64,000 nt of DNA from Lytechinus variegatus (lineage: Eukaryota > Echinodermata > Echinoidea > Temnopleuroida > Toxopneustidae): contig NC_054758.1 in the NCBI RefSeq assembly GCF_018143015.1, positions 8,540,501 to 8,604,500 of the forward strand. The letters are read 5' to 3'. Under the pieces are notes generated by a model. The model saw nothing but the letters and a program-made list of their open reading frames with translations, did not search any database and had not been told where the DNA came from. The position numbers were made by a program, and so were the translations under genes. Numbering within the stretch: position 1 is the first letter of the stretch; each line of letters begins with the position of its first letter. This document shows, in pieces, positions 1-12,200 of this stretch.

Positions 1-157
1 GTTAAAACTTGAAAACAAAATAACGAATGGAACATATTCTGATACATATATTCCCAAGAGAACTTTCGGGATTTGTATAACAGAAAACAGTTTTTAGCAT
101 TCAGTCATATCTAACAATTTATTCTTCTAAATTATTTATATTTTCCATGGGCTACAG

Positions 158-277
158 ACGGCAGTGAAAACTCAATTTGAAAATATGCAGGTCTACAGGT
201 TTTTCTTCGGGCTAGATGATCTAAGTAGCGAAAATAATTTTCGATGGGCTGATGGCACGTTATTAAGCAAAACGGGG
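158..277 (+). CDS. Exon 1: N-terminal half of C-type lectin domain
   Basis: Follows an acceptor at ctacag and is in phase 0. The translation contains FFFGLDDLSSENNF-RWADGT, matching the W-I-G-L-x-D ... W-x-D-G-(S/T) stretch of C-type lectin domains. The donor is ggg|gtaaga. It ends in phase 0, while exon 2 needs phase 2. A run of five G directly at the donor would give the right phase if it had four, so either an assembly indel or a real lesion is present. Upstream CTLD residues must lie before the window. Confidence 0.75.
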
Positions 278-3200
278 GTAAGATTTATCGTATCATATTT
301 CTTCCTTTATTTTCGTGAACTTCTCAGTTACATTTACTACATCATTAACAGTTGTAGTAGTTAGAGATAGTAGTAGTGTCGTGGTAGTAGTAGTTTTAGT
401 AGAACAAGTAGTAGAAGTAGTAGTAGTACAAAAAAATCTACGTAAATTCAACGTAGACGACGCCACCGCCATCGTCACCGTGGCCGTTAGAAAACGGTGC
501 CTATAATCACGCTCTGTGCTAGCGAAACAAAATTTAATTTCCGGTAAACGAGGTGAATTTAAAACTGGTGTTACTCTTTCATTCCATGTTGTAGCTAAGG
601 TAACACTTTGAAAGAGAGGCCTAATCTAGGCCTCTTTTATACTTTGAAGGATTTTGATGAAAATAATTTCATGTTTTACTACGTATTAATTGGGACATTA
701 TTTCAATGATCATTTCCGATGCAATCATTGTAAAAAAATGCCTTATAAGGGAATCCTTACTGCATTGCCTATGGTGATAGCAATTGTAGACTGGTGATTT
801 AATAATTATGTTTTTCCGACTCACTTTCTAAGCAGTTATTGGAAGGTTGAAATAATGAATAATGATAACAAGCAGTGCCACTCAATCATAACTCTCAATA
901 TTGAAGATCATTAATTATGTGGTTTTTAACTGATCATGTGAGATAGAATAATATATATATTTTTTTATATTTATATATTTTAAGAAAGCGAGAATGTATA
1001 CAAGATATCACTATCTGACTCGTCGCATATTAAGCTACATCACATGCATACTAATGTTTCAAGAATTGATATATTTTGTTATTATTATTTTCATCCGACG
1101 TTTTATATGGAGTGTTGAGGCCAAGTGGATTAGTCTACAGACTTTGAAACAGAGGGTCGTGGGCTCGAATCCAAGCCATGGCGTAATTTCCTCCGACCCA
1201 GCTGATGTACCAGGCAGGAATTTATTCCTTAAAATGCCATCGCGCTTTAAAAGGCTGTGGCGCTAAAGCCATGGTAAAGATATCCAATCAAATGCGTAGT
1301 GACGCATTCGGTAGTGATATGCGCTATATAAGCATGTTGGTATAATTATTATTATTATTATCATGTCATTGTCGGTATGTGCTTGCTTGATTTTACTCTA
1401 CTTCTTGAAATGTTGATACTGTAGCCTCGATTACCCATTTTAATCAGTAACAACTATTTATCTTCATACTAATATGTAAGCAATGTTATAATTCATCAAT
1501 AACATATTTCTGTGATTGCACCAACATGCAGATATTCACTATGGATCGGCATGAACCCGGATAATTATGAAGGGTACGAACATTGTGTGGAGAGGAATTC
1601 AAACATTGGTTGGAATGATCTTTTTTGTAGCACTCAATTGAGATTTGTGTGCGAGAAACCAGAAGGTAGGTCTGAATTAATTGGATAATTTATTGGGGAT
1701 CTTCACCCAGCGACGTACAGAGATCCAAGAACAAAGAAAATGTATTGTCAAATACCCTTTATGACAAAGCAAAACCAAGGAGTCTTTGTCGAAATTTGAT
1801 TATTCAAATCAACAGTTCCATACAATCGACTTATTTGCAATTTTTCGTCAGTTCGGAAACTTAATTGACCTCCCATATGTCAATTTTTTCTTTCATGGGA
1901 GTACATTTATGGAGTTTTTTAATCAGCCATGCGTAGCGGAGCAAAAATACAACAACCCTGTTGGAACTGAAACATTTTCCTTTTTCATATAGATATTGTC
2001 GCACATATTTTCTATTTACATTTTACCATTTCACATCTCTGAGGGGGTGACATTTCCAAGGAATCATGTCGACCCACAAGAGCAAAGTGGCCAGGGGAAT
2101 CAATCAGATGTTCTTTAACGAAAGGCATATAATAGGCTATAACAATTTTTATCATTACCGTCTATGTATACGTCACATCCATTAACAGGTCCTAAATCAT
2201 GTTCAGCTCGGAATCTAAGTAGCAGTACGAGAAGATTTTCAATAATTATTCAACTCATGTGAATATATCACGATAAACATTAACATCTTCGTCATGATCG
2301 GCTTTGTTAATGACATAACTTGCGTAACCCCCCCCCCAAAAAAAAAAAATATATATATATATACATGTATGTATGTATCATTATGTATACATGCATACAT
2401 GTAAATATACTTATATATTACATAAATAAATGAAAATAGAAAATAGATAAATAGAAAAAATAAGAAATAATACAAAAAAGTAAAAGAATACAGATGATGC
2501 AACTACTCGTACCATATAGTTTAGCTAATATTTCTAGGTTTGCAGTCGGTAAACTATTTCTAATTTGTATGATCTTTTCTCTGCAGTACCTCCACTTCAT
2601 TTGATTGCGATGACGTCAACACCTTTCGGGAGCCCTGGGAACGCTCCAACTTTCTCTTGCGTTCTCTCACCGGACAACACACAGAATACCATAATCTACA
2701 CAGAGAGGGGAGTTAGACCAAGCCCCACTCCTGCAGGCTACACACTGGACGTACCGGGCTCGGAGGAAACTCTAAATGGCGGACTAACACAGAACCTACC
2801 TGATGAAGCGACGTCTGTTGGCGTTTATAAGTGCTCCACTACATCTACAATCACCGGTACTTCAACATCAGCAGATGTGACAATTCTCTCACAAGACAGT
2901 ACGTACGAACATAAAGTACATTAAAAATAATCTGACATTTGACTGAGATAATGAAATTAAATTTCAATTTATTTTCTCATAAAAATCCAAACAAAAACAC
3001 TACGTATACAAAGCATCGTATTAACAAAATAGAAAAAAAAACAAATAGAAATAAACATTTGATTGAATATGAGATTGAATATGCTTGATATCTACATAAA
3101 CAGAATTCCAGAGTTGTGGTCCTTGAAAAAAAAATTGAGTTTTTAAAAGATGAAAGTCTTGGCTTAGGTAAATGAAAATCCTTTGCATTTCTTGTGTTGT

Positions 3201-6200
3201 ATCCATGGAAATCACTATTGAACTTAAAGAATGTTTTGATATAATCTGGCAAGAGGTTATTGTTACATAAATATAAAAATGTGAAATGCATGAATATCAC
3301 AAAATTTTAATACTTTCAATTCAACAAATAGAGGATTCGTTTGGGCAAGATAAGGAGCATGAGACATAATTCTTATTGCACGTTTTTGTAAAATATATAA
3401 TCTATAAATGTGAATGCTACTTGCACTTCCCCAGGCTAGAATACCATAATTGAGGTATGGATATACAGTGCGTATAAAAAAAACGGGACAGATTTGAAAA
3501 GTCTATAAAATTTTTGTTTCAAATAATGATGTCTATATTTTGGTGTTAATAGATGCTCTAAGGTCTTATCTTTGAAATGCAATTTAAAAAAATAAATTTT
3601 ATTCATGCTTGAGCGAACACGGGACGTTTTTGTCGGGGGTTCAAAAAGAGGCTTGTGCAAGGATTGCAGAATATGTGCAATACAATGACCAGACTTCTTG
3701 CTAATCAGGAGAATTCCTCTTGACCTTTTCATTATCTGTGCCACAATTTTTGAATTATGCTGTCAGTTATTTATTCAATTGAATTATTTTGTTTTTTCAT
3801 TTAAACTTCTCTTACCTTTAAATTTTCCTTCATAAGTAACTGAGAAAAGAAGATTTTATTTTGTCAACCCAAGCAAGAAGATTTGAATTATTAATTGGGA
3901 AAACTTGTGATTATTCAAATCGTTTTATTATGTGAAACAAATAAAGTTATGCACCTTTAAAAGACATGAATCTATTTTTTCAAGGGGTCATTAATTCCTT
4001 TACCAAGTTTAATTGCTTGACAGGAAACACAGGAAGGGATTCATGTTTTCAATGACAATGGTGTATTTAGTCAATTTTGAGGGAGCTAGATATGGCAGAT
4101 CGGGTAAAATGTATTAAAAAGTTGTGAGCGAGCGAAGTGAGCACGCCAATATTCCCACTTTTTTTAATTACAATATCAAATTTTATGATAGATTTTGACT
4201 TAATATTCAGAAAATGATATCATATTTTACTTTTTATCTTTCCTTGGTCATGATTTTTTTAATTGAGGGGGGAGCAACCCGAGCGCCCGCCCATCTGTGT
4301 GGCTTTGTTCAAAAGGCACCATAACCTTTGTAGCACATAATGAAAAGATTTGAAAAAAAAATCCATGCTCTCCCATAATTAAAAAAAATAATTTTAGCTT
4401 GAAGAAGGAATATTCAAAGCTAACAGATAGCATATTTAAAAGAAAGAACAGAATAATTCAAGCAAATAAATAGATCTGAAAATGAATTTCGACCACATGA
4501 TTTGAAAATTATGGCAAAGATAATGAAAAGGTTAAGAGGAAGTCTGCTAATTAGCAAGAAGTCCGAACATCATATTACTCATATTCTGCAATTCTGGCGC
4601 AAGCCCTTTTTTGAACCCCCAACAAAAACGTCCCGTGTTCGCTCAAGCATGAACTAAACTATTCTTTTTTATAGCATTTGAAAGACAAGACCTTAGAGCA
4701 CCTATTAACACCAAAATATAGACATAATAATTTGAAACTAAAATTTTATAGACTATTTAAATCTGTCCTGTTTTTTTATACGTACTGTATAATGGCATAA
4801 TACATCAGTTTTAAAATCTCCTTGGGAAATGATCTTAATCTATACATATTCCCTATATTTTGGCAAGCTTATTGCACTTAATATCTGTATTGAACATTCT
4901 TACTGAAAGACTATCTGGTAAACTTAAATTACTAAAGATCATATAATTGGTCTTGGCAAGATTAATTATCTTTTTTTTTGCATAAAATCACTGAGATATT
5001 AATTCAAGTTCAGAATTGAATAAATTGTGTAAACATGATAGTTTGTGAGATAAAAACAAATAGTGTCGTCAGCAAACATAATACAATGTAACAAGTTGGA
5101 TACTTTACTAAGATCATTAATAAAAGGGATAAACAACAGCGGTCCTAAAATAGAACCCTGAGGAACCCCACATGAGACAATCTGAAGCTGTGATTTGCAT
5201 TTGGATATTTCAACATATTGTTTTCTGTTGGATAGATAACTTTTAAATAATTTAAGTACAATACCTCTTATGCCATTCAATTCGAGTTTTTTCAATAAAA
5301 TAGCGTGATCAACTGTATCGAAAGCCTTTTTCAAGTCTAAAAACATTGCTATCAAATATTTCTTATTATCAAGTACGTTGGTAACAGTATAGAAAAAATC
5401 AATAAGAGCCGAAGAAGTTGAATGACCAGCACGAAAACCGTATTGATGGAGAGATAATATATTGCACTTGTTAATAAAATCAAATAATCTATTATATATA
5501 CACTTTTCTAAAATCTTAGAAAAAATTGGCAAGACTGATATGGGCCTGTAATTTGAAACATTTTCACTTGGACCATATAAACACGAGCAATCTTTAATTC
5601 ATCAGGAAATATACCGAGATCTAAACATTGATTGAATATTGCGCAAAGGGGTCGACATAAAATATGTATTGATTTTTATAACCTTGATACTTAAATATCA
5701 TCATACCCAAGACTGCAATCGCTTTTTATGTTGGACACAATATCAATTATCTCGGTACAAGTGATGGGTTTGAAAAAAACAAGTCCTTGGATTTTTATCC
5801 AAAAATCTACAAAATTCAAATTTAAATTATTACTCTGATCAACAGGAAAATTCATTTTAGTGACAATATTGATAAAATATTAATTGAATACATTACAAAT
5901 ATCAGAGGTATCATAGAATACTTGATTATTACATTTAAAAAATCAATATTCCAAGTTTTTTTTCATATTTCATTTGGAATTTGCAAAACTTTCCAAGAAA
6001 TAATGTTTTTTAGCTTCTTTAATCATATTACTGACTTTATTTCTACATTTTCTGTACACTTCTTTTCGATATGGTGATGGATTTTTTAGATAAAGTCGAT
6101 ATAAACGACATTTTTTCTTTGACAACTTTCGAATATCAAAATTAATCCACGGTTTATTCTTTTTAGGTTTTTTCTTCAAATATTCCAAGGGGAACATGAA

Positions 6201-9200
6201 TTATACACATTTAAAAACTTCTCTAAAAAATGCACGTAATTTGCATTTGGATTATTATTGTGGCAAGACCAACTGACCATTAGAACGGATCTTAGAAAAC
6301 ACTTAATACTACTATCATTGAATATTCGAAGCGGTTTATCTAAGTTTTGCTGTGTGTTGATGTCGTTCCAGCTAATAGAGTATACAGGTAAATGATCACT
6401 GATGTCAGTTATTAGTATTCCCGATTCAACTTTGTCTGCATGTATATCATTGGTGATTATTTTATCAAGCAAAGAAATTGTGTCATCCGTGATTCTGGTA
6501 GGATGGTCAATCAATGGATACATGTGATGTGAGAATAATAAGTTAATGAAATTATCAACATATTGCACTTTACCCACATTTAATAAATTGATATTGTAAT
6601 CACCTAATAAATAAACTATTTTATTTTCATTATTTACAATACTTAAAACATTGGAGCATCTCTCAAAAAAATCATCAATTGACTGATCTGGGGTCCTATA
6701 GATTGAACCAACAATTATACCAGAATTATTACTGACGATTTCCACAAATACACTATCTATACAACTATCATTATGTTCTAAGTAGGAGCGCCTTGTATAT
6801 TGCACACTATTATTTACGAAAATTCCAACTCCTCCCCCTCTTCTTGATAAACGGCTAACACCTTCAAATTTATATCCATCTATATTACACAAAGGGTGTA
6901 CAGTGTGCTCCCGAAACCAGGTTTCTGTGACACAAATTACTGTAGGTTTAAGTTTCACACTGTTTAAAAATTAAATTATATTATCAAAATTATTGAGTAG
7001 ACTTCTTGAATTCAAGTGGATACATGAAAAGTGATTTGCAGATTTTGCTCTACTCTCAATATATGTGTTAAACTCATCAGGTGTGAAATATTTCTTACAA
7101 GGAGAAAATTCAGAATAATCAAGAGACAAAAATTCATGCAAGATGTTTAAGTCATGGTTGCAATTGTTTAGACATTCTCTAAACAAAATACAAGTAGAAA
7201 TTAAATAGAAATAGTCCGGCAGCCCAGGAGGTTTATTCAACCGAAAGCCGGACAGGCAAATAACCCCATAGCTGGATAGCATGGACCCTGAAGTTTACAA
7301 AAATGAATTGCTGCCGGGTTCTATGCGTAGTCTTCCCTCTAAAATGACGTAATATATGACGTCACTACAAAATGGCCATATTTTACCATTTTTCAGACAT
7401 TGTACATATAGCATGAAGTCAAGGGAGAATATCTCAGCCAAATCATGCTTGTTTTGTATGAAACTTTCAAAATATATTGTTCAAGTAGTGCACAAGGGAT
7501 TTCCAAAATTTCACGAACAGAAATTATTGTTTACATATGCAAATTACGTAATGAAATTTGCATATCTTTAGTTTTGGAGATTTCTCGCATAAAAAATGTT
7601 CGAAAATCGATTTACAAATTTATTTTCTTTTTAAGTGTACTTTATTTGATATATTTCCTCTCAAGCATAATATCATTCTCTTTATCTACATCTCTACTTT
7701 AAGAAAATATATAACAGTAATTGAAAATGACATTATAGACTGTGATTTCAGCCCCCTTTTCAATATGGTGCGCACATAGAAATCGTGCGTTTTTGGCCTA
7801 TTTTCACCACATAGCTGAGGTGTGCGAACGATATGCCTACTTTATTGATGTTTCCTGCATTTTGCATGATATTAAATCTTCCAAACAACATATTTTCCTC
7901 TTTATTATGTCTCTGCTGATAAATCAATGATTTCAGCAAAGATTGATTGCCCACTGGGCAGTCTATAGGCTACGTTTTCAGCCTAGTTTTCAACAACGAA
8001 CCTATACCATGTATGCCTGCATCGTTAGTCGAGTCGGATAAGGGGTTCCTGTGTACCATCAAAATATTTTCACTCAACGTTTTGGTATTTGCCTTAAATG
8101 TCTAGTTAATGAATCTTGATGTTCCCTTCCCAAAATCGTGTCCAACGGGGTTTAAAATTGATATCTTTGGGGGCCCTCTTAGACTTTTTTTAATGAAAAT
8201 CAATTATTTTTATATTGTATTGCACGAAGTCTGACAATGGGACAATCTTAAATCAATACGCATTTCACTATATGATTTGGATAGAAATCGGTTGAAATTG
8301 TTTCTGAATATAGTCCGGTTAATATATTTTGAAAAAAAGAATTCATCAAAAATTTTGAACCAAAATGTTCATGTGAATTTACATCTTGCATCCGATCGCC
8401 TTTGTTGCTGTGCCAAACATGCAGAAATGCATGTAACGTGCTTAGCGATCGATAGAAAGGTACATGTATGTATTACTTGTATCATGTGTATGAGGGTAAA
8501 AGGCGTTTTCCACACAAAGCAATTTTTACGTTAATTAAATCTCTTGAAAAAGATAGAAGTTCGAGGCATTGCTCTGCATTTTCATTTTGCATGCAATTAC
8601 TCTCGGGCACCTTAAAGCATAGTCCCACAAGAACCAGTAAAATGTTACATACAGTACCACACCATTATCCATAGCTTCATAATATCGTGCTTTTTGGAAA
8701 AATTTTGTTTTGAGTATGTAATTTTTCCTTTAAATCACTTAGAGACAAAGAATAGGCTATTTTCTATCAGCTACATATAAAGAAGTTGTGGCATAGTAAA
8801 ACCTACCCTTCAGGCATGTCAGGGGGCTGCCAAAGTCACCCAATCTTTTTTCGTATCTTGCCAATTTCTCGGAAAATTGAGGCAAACATTGTTTCTGCAT
8901 TGCGGTAAAGCCCTTGTTTTTGTTTTGTAACCACAAGATGACAAAGTAGGATCTTCTTTATCAGTTACATATAAAGATGTGGTAGCACACTGAAGCCTTC
9001 CCCCTTCATGGGCTACCGAACTTTTCCAACTTTTATGTCTATTTTCATTCTTTATTGTAAAAAAAATGCAGTGATTGAGCCCCCATGCAGACAAAAGGGT
9101 ATTTCTGCTAAATAGTAAAGCTAGCTTTGATTTTGGAATCCACTTGGAAATTAAAGAGGCATTTTTTCTATCAGCTACTTGAACAATATATTTTGAAAGT

Positions 9201-12200
9201 TTCATACAAAACATGCATGATTAGGCTGAGATATTCTCCCTTGACTTCCTGCTATGTGTACAATGTCTGAAAAATGGTGAACTACGGCCATTTTGTAGTG
9301 ACGTCATATATTACGTCATTTCGGAGGGAAGACCACGCATAGAACCCGGCAGCAATGCATTTTTGTAAACTTCATGGTCCATGCTATCCAGCTATGGGGT
9401 CATCTGCTTGTCCGGCTTTCGGTTGAATAAACCTCCTGGGCTGCCGGACTAAAAGTAGACATTTAATAGAAAATCAACCGACGTTTCTCCATCCCATCCC
9501 GCCATAAAAATCCTTTCATTCACCAATACAGAAACAGCTGTCATCAAACAATTATCAGAAATTAGAAAAGAAAATGATTTCAAAATTCCAAATATAGCAC
9601 GAATTAAAGACTTGTCTTTGATCATGGAGACTGCGTTTTCTGCAACGAAGCCATTTTATATAATGATATTACCTGAAATGTGACTTTGAAAAGATGGACA
9701 AAATGATCATACTATTTCAAAGATTGTATTTCGGATGACAAAGTTTTAGATTTGTCATCACACTCTCCTCCTACAAACAATATATCATTAGGATTTTGGG
9801 GGGTAATTTCAATAATTTGGTCTTTGAAAAGTAACTTATCTGAAAGAACATTTCTTTTTCGTAATACTGTCCAAAATTCAAATGTTAAAGGTTTTATCGG
9901 AGTTTCTTTGACATCCTTTATTTGCAAAATGCTCAAAAGTTTTATTGAGATTGCACAGTTGTGCACATCTTGTGCCCGAGCGAACACAAACTTTAAAAGG
10001 TGTTTTCTGCTTATTTTGTTAAGCATTGAATCTTTTTTCTTAATTTAATCAAGTACTCGCCGGGTTATTGGTGATATTCATTTATATGAATTTTCAAGCT
10101 CAATAAGAATCTCAAAAATCCCTTATTGACGACATATTGTTGGATTTGGGTTGGTAGGTAAAATTTGAAAATGCACTTTTTATCGCCACTTACTGAAGGT
10201 AGGGTTGGGAGATATATCATACTTGTTTGATGCTATTTAATAATCCATACACGAAAAACAAACGTTTCATTTGATCTCTCAAGTTATGGCCGATAACATT
10301 TGATTTGTTACACTGTAAAAAATGAAGTGCTAAATTAGCACTTCATATTTTCACAGTGCATGTTATCAATGTTTTCTACCAATGGCAAATCGGTTTCTAG
10401 GACATTTTCAACCAGGTGACGGTCGTCTCACCAAAACAGTTTATTCCGGTGATGACATCACGCTCTCAGTTTCTACCACTGATAGCTACTCATCAGGGAC
10501 GGGTGAGATCCGGTGGAGCACCTTCTCAAATTTTGCAGAAGGATCTTTATCTCCAAGTGGAGATGGAGTTCTGTCCTATACTATTCGTTCAGCATCTAAG
10601 AGCGATGCAGATGTCTACGGAACATTCCAAAACAATGCAGTGGACAACCGTCTTTACAGTTTGATTCGCGTCATAGTTAGTGGTAAGTTGTTAATTTCTG
10701 TTCATTTTTTCTGACAATAGTGCAAGAGAAGCTAAGTACATCTATTAAGAAAATCGCTGCAACACAAATAAATATTCACAATGTCACCAATCATGCACAC
10801 TCACCCATCAAATATCCACACCCACACACACATATGATGTGTACGTATACAACTTAGAAGAGTTAGAAGAAAGTAATATCTCACTTTGATAGTACGGTTG
10901 TTGTTTTTTGAAGATTTTAATTATATTATTCTTGAGTGATTAGTCCGAACATACTTTTCTACGATAATTGTAATTTGCATTATTCATAGATTCTTTTCGA
11001 AATATCTCATTCTAAAAACATGAAAATTAAATTAACGTTAAATGACATTTTAGAATTCCATTGCTCTTTAATATATTCGCTGTGTTGTGTAGACTCGAAG
11101 ATGTACATATATCATGAGTTTTAGGCCTTCAGTGTTCTGATGACCGAAAATCTTAATGTTGCTTTTCTTATAGACCACCGACAATGATTATTCCAACTTG
11201 TGTTCTACCAATATCCCAGTCACCATATAGATGAAAAACATAATTAATCATTAAGGATTGTGTTGTATTTGCCACATTTCATTTTTAATAGATTGTCCCC
11301 GTGGTCGATGGAACCTACCGTTATGTGATCGTTTGTGTGATAACTGCTACAATGGAGGAATCTGTCATCCTCAATCAGGAACGTGTATCTGTCCTCCAGG
11401 ATTCATGGGCAAGAACTGTTTAACTGGTGAGTCGCCATCTCACACTCTGTAAAATAAAATAAGGGATACTATTTCAAAGTTAAAGCAATATCAATATAAC
11501 AGTGGAAGATAGAAATGAACACACACGGACATTAATGAGTCTCCTATGAAAAGGAAACAACCAAGACAATCACTACGCAAATTTGGCAGTTTGGCATAAT
11601 CGTACATATGCTCTGTCGATTGTATACACTTCTTAAAGAGACGTAAGATTGTTATAAGTCAAGTACAATCTTAAAACTAAAAAGGCCTAAAGAAAGAGAA
11701 AAAGAGAAAAGCAAATTTAGGAAATCTATTTCTTTAGGGCATGACAGAACCACAAAACCTAGCTCTCGTTGAATATGGTTAAAGTAACAAATTCTTTATT
11801 GCAGCATGCGGGGAACACCAATTTGGATGGGAATGCGAGATCAAATGTGGTGTTGGTAATGTTCTGGATGCTTGCAGCGGAAGTCAGATCTGCCTACCCG
11901 ATCCTTATGGATGCGACTGCCTCTCTGGTTATACAGGGATATACTGCGAAGAACGTAAGTCCTGGAGCAATAATCGATACGAAATAACGATAATTATCTA
12001 CATTCAGATTAAAGAGCTGTTATGAGCTCATACATCGGTGTATCGGGAACGGAGTACCCATTAATCAATACAAATCAACCGTGTCTTTAATGATATCTAG
12101 AAGATTATACCTGCATGTATCCAGTTAATTCACCGAAATTATAATCAATTGTATTATCTACTTCATACAAACGCATCCTGACAGATATAAACATTGTCAA

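Larger units (their letters stand above)
278..1531. other. Intron 1: TAG microsatellite, short palindrome, SINE
   Basis: Contains a TAG/GTAG microsatellite (about 345-427), a perfect short hairpin around 609-641 (aaagagaggcct / aggcctcttt) and the SINE listed separately. No further exon was recognised, though one would be needed if the exon 1/2 phase clash is not an assembly error. Confidence 0.6.

Noticed and set aside
293-506. Val/Ser- and Thr-rich open frames on both strands
   Set aside because: They cover a TAG/GTAG microsatellite.
3436-3744. 102-codon minus frame as a gene
   Set aside because: It lies in the terminal inverted repeat of the Tc1/mariner-like element and has no family signal.
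10345-10360. Another CACAGTG heptamer as a recombination signal
   Set aside because: It is the end of a short palindrome, with no nonamer at 12 or 23 bp and no CGNCG duplication.
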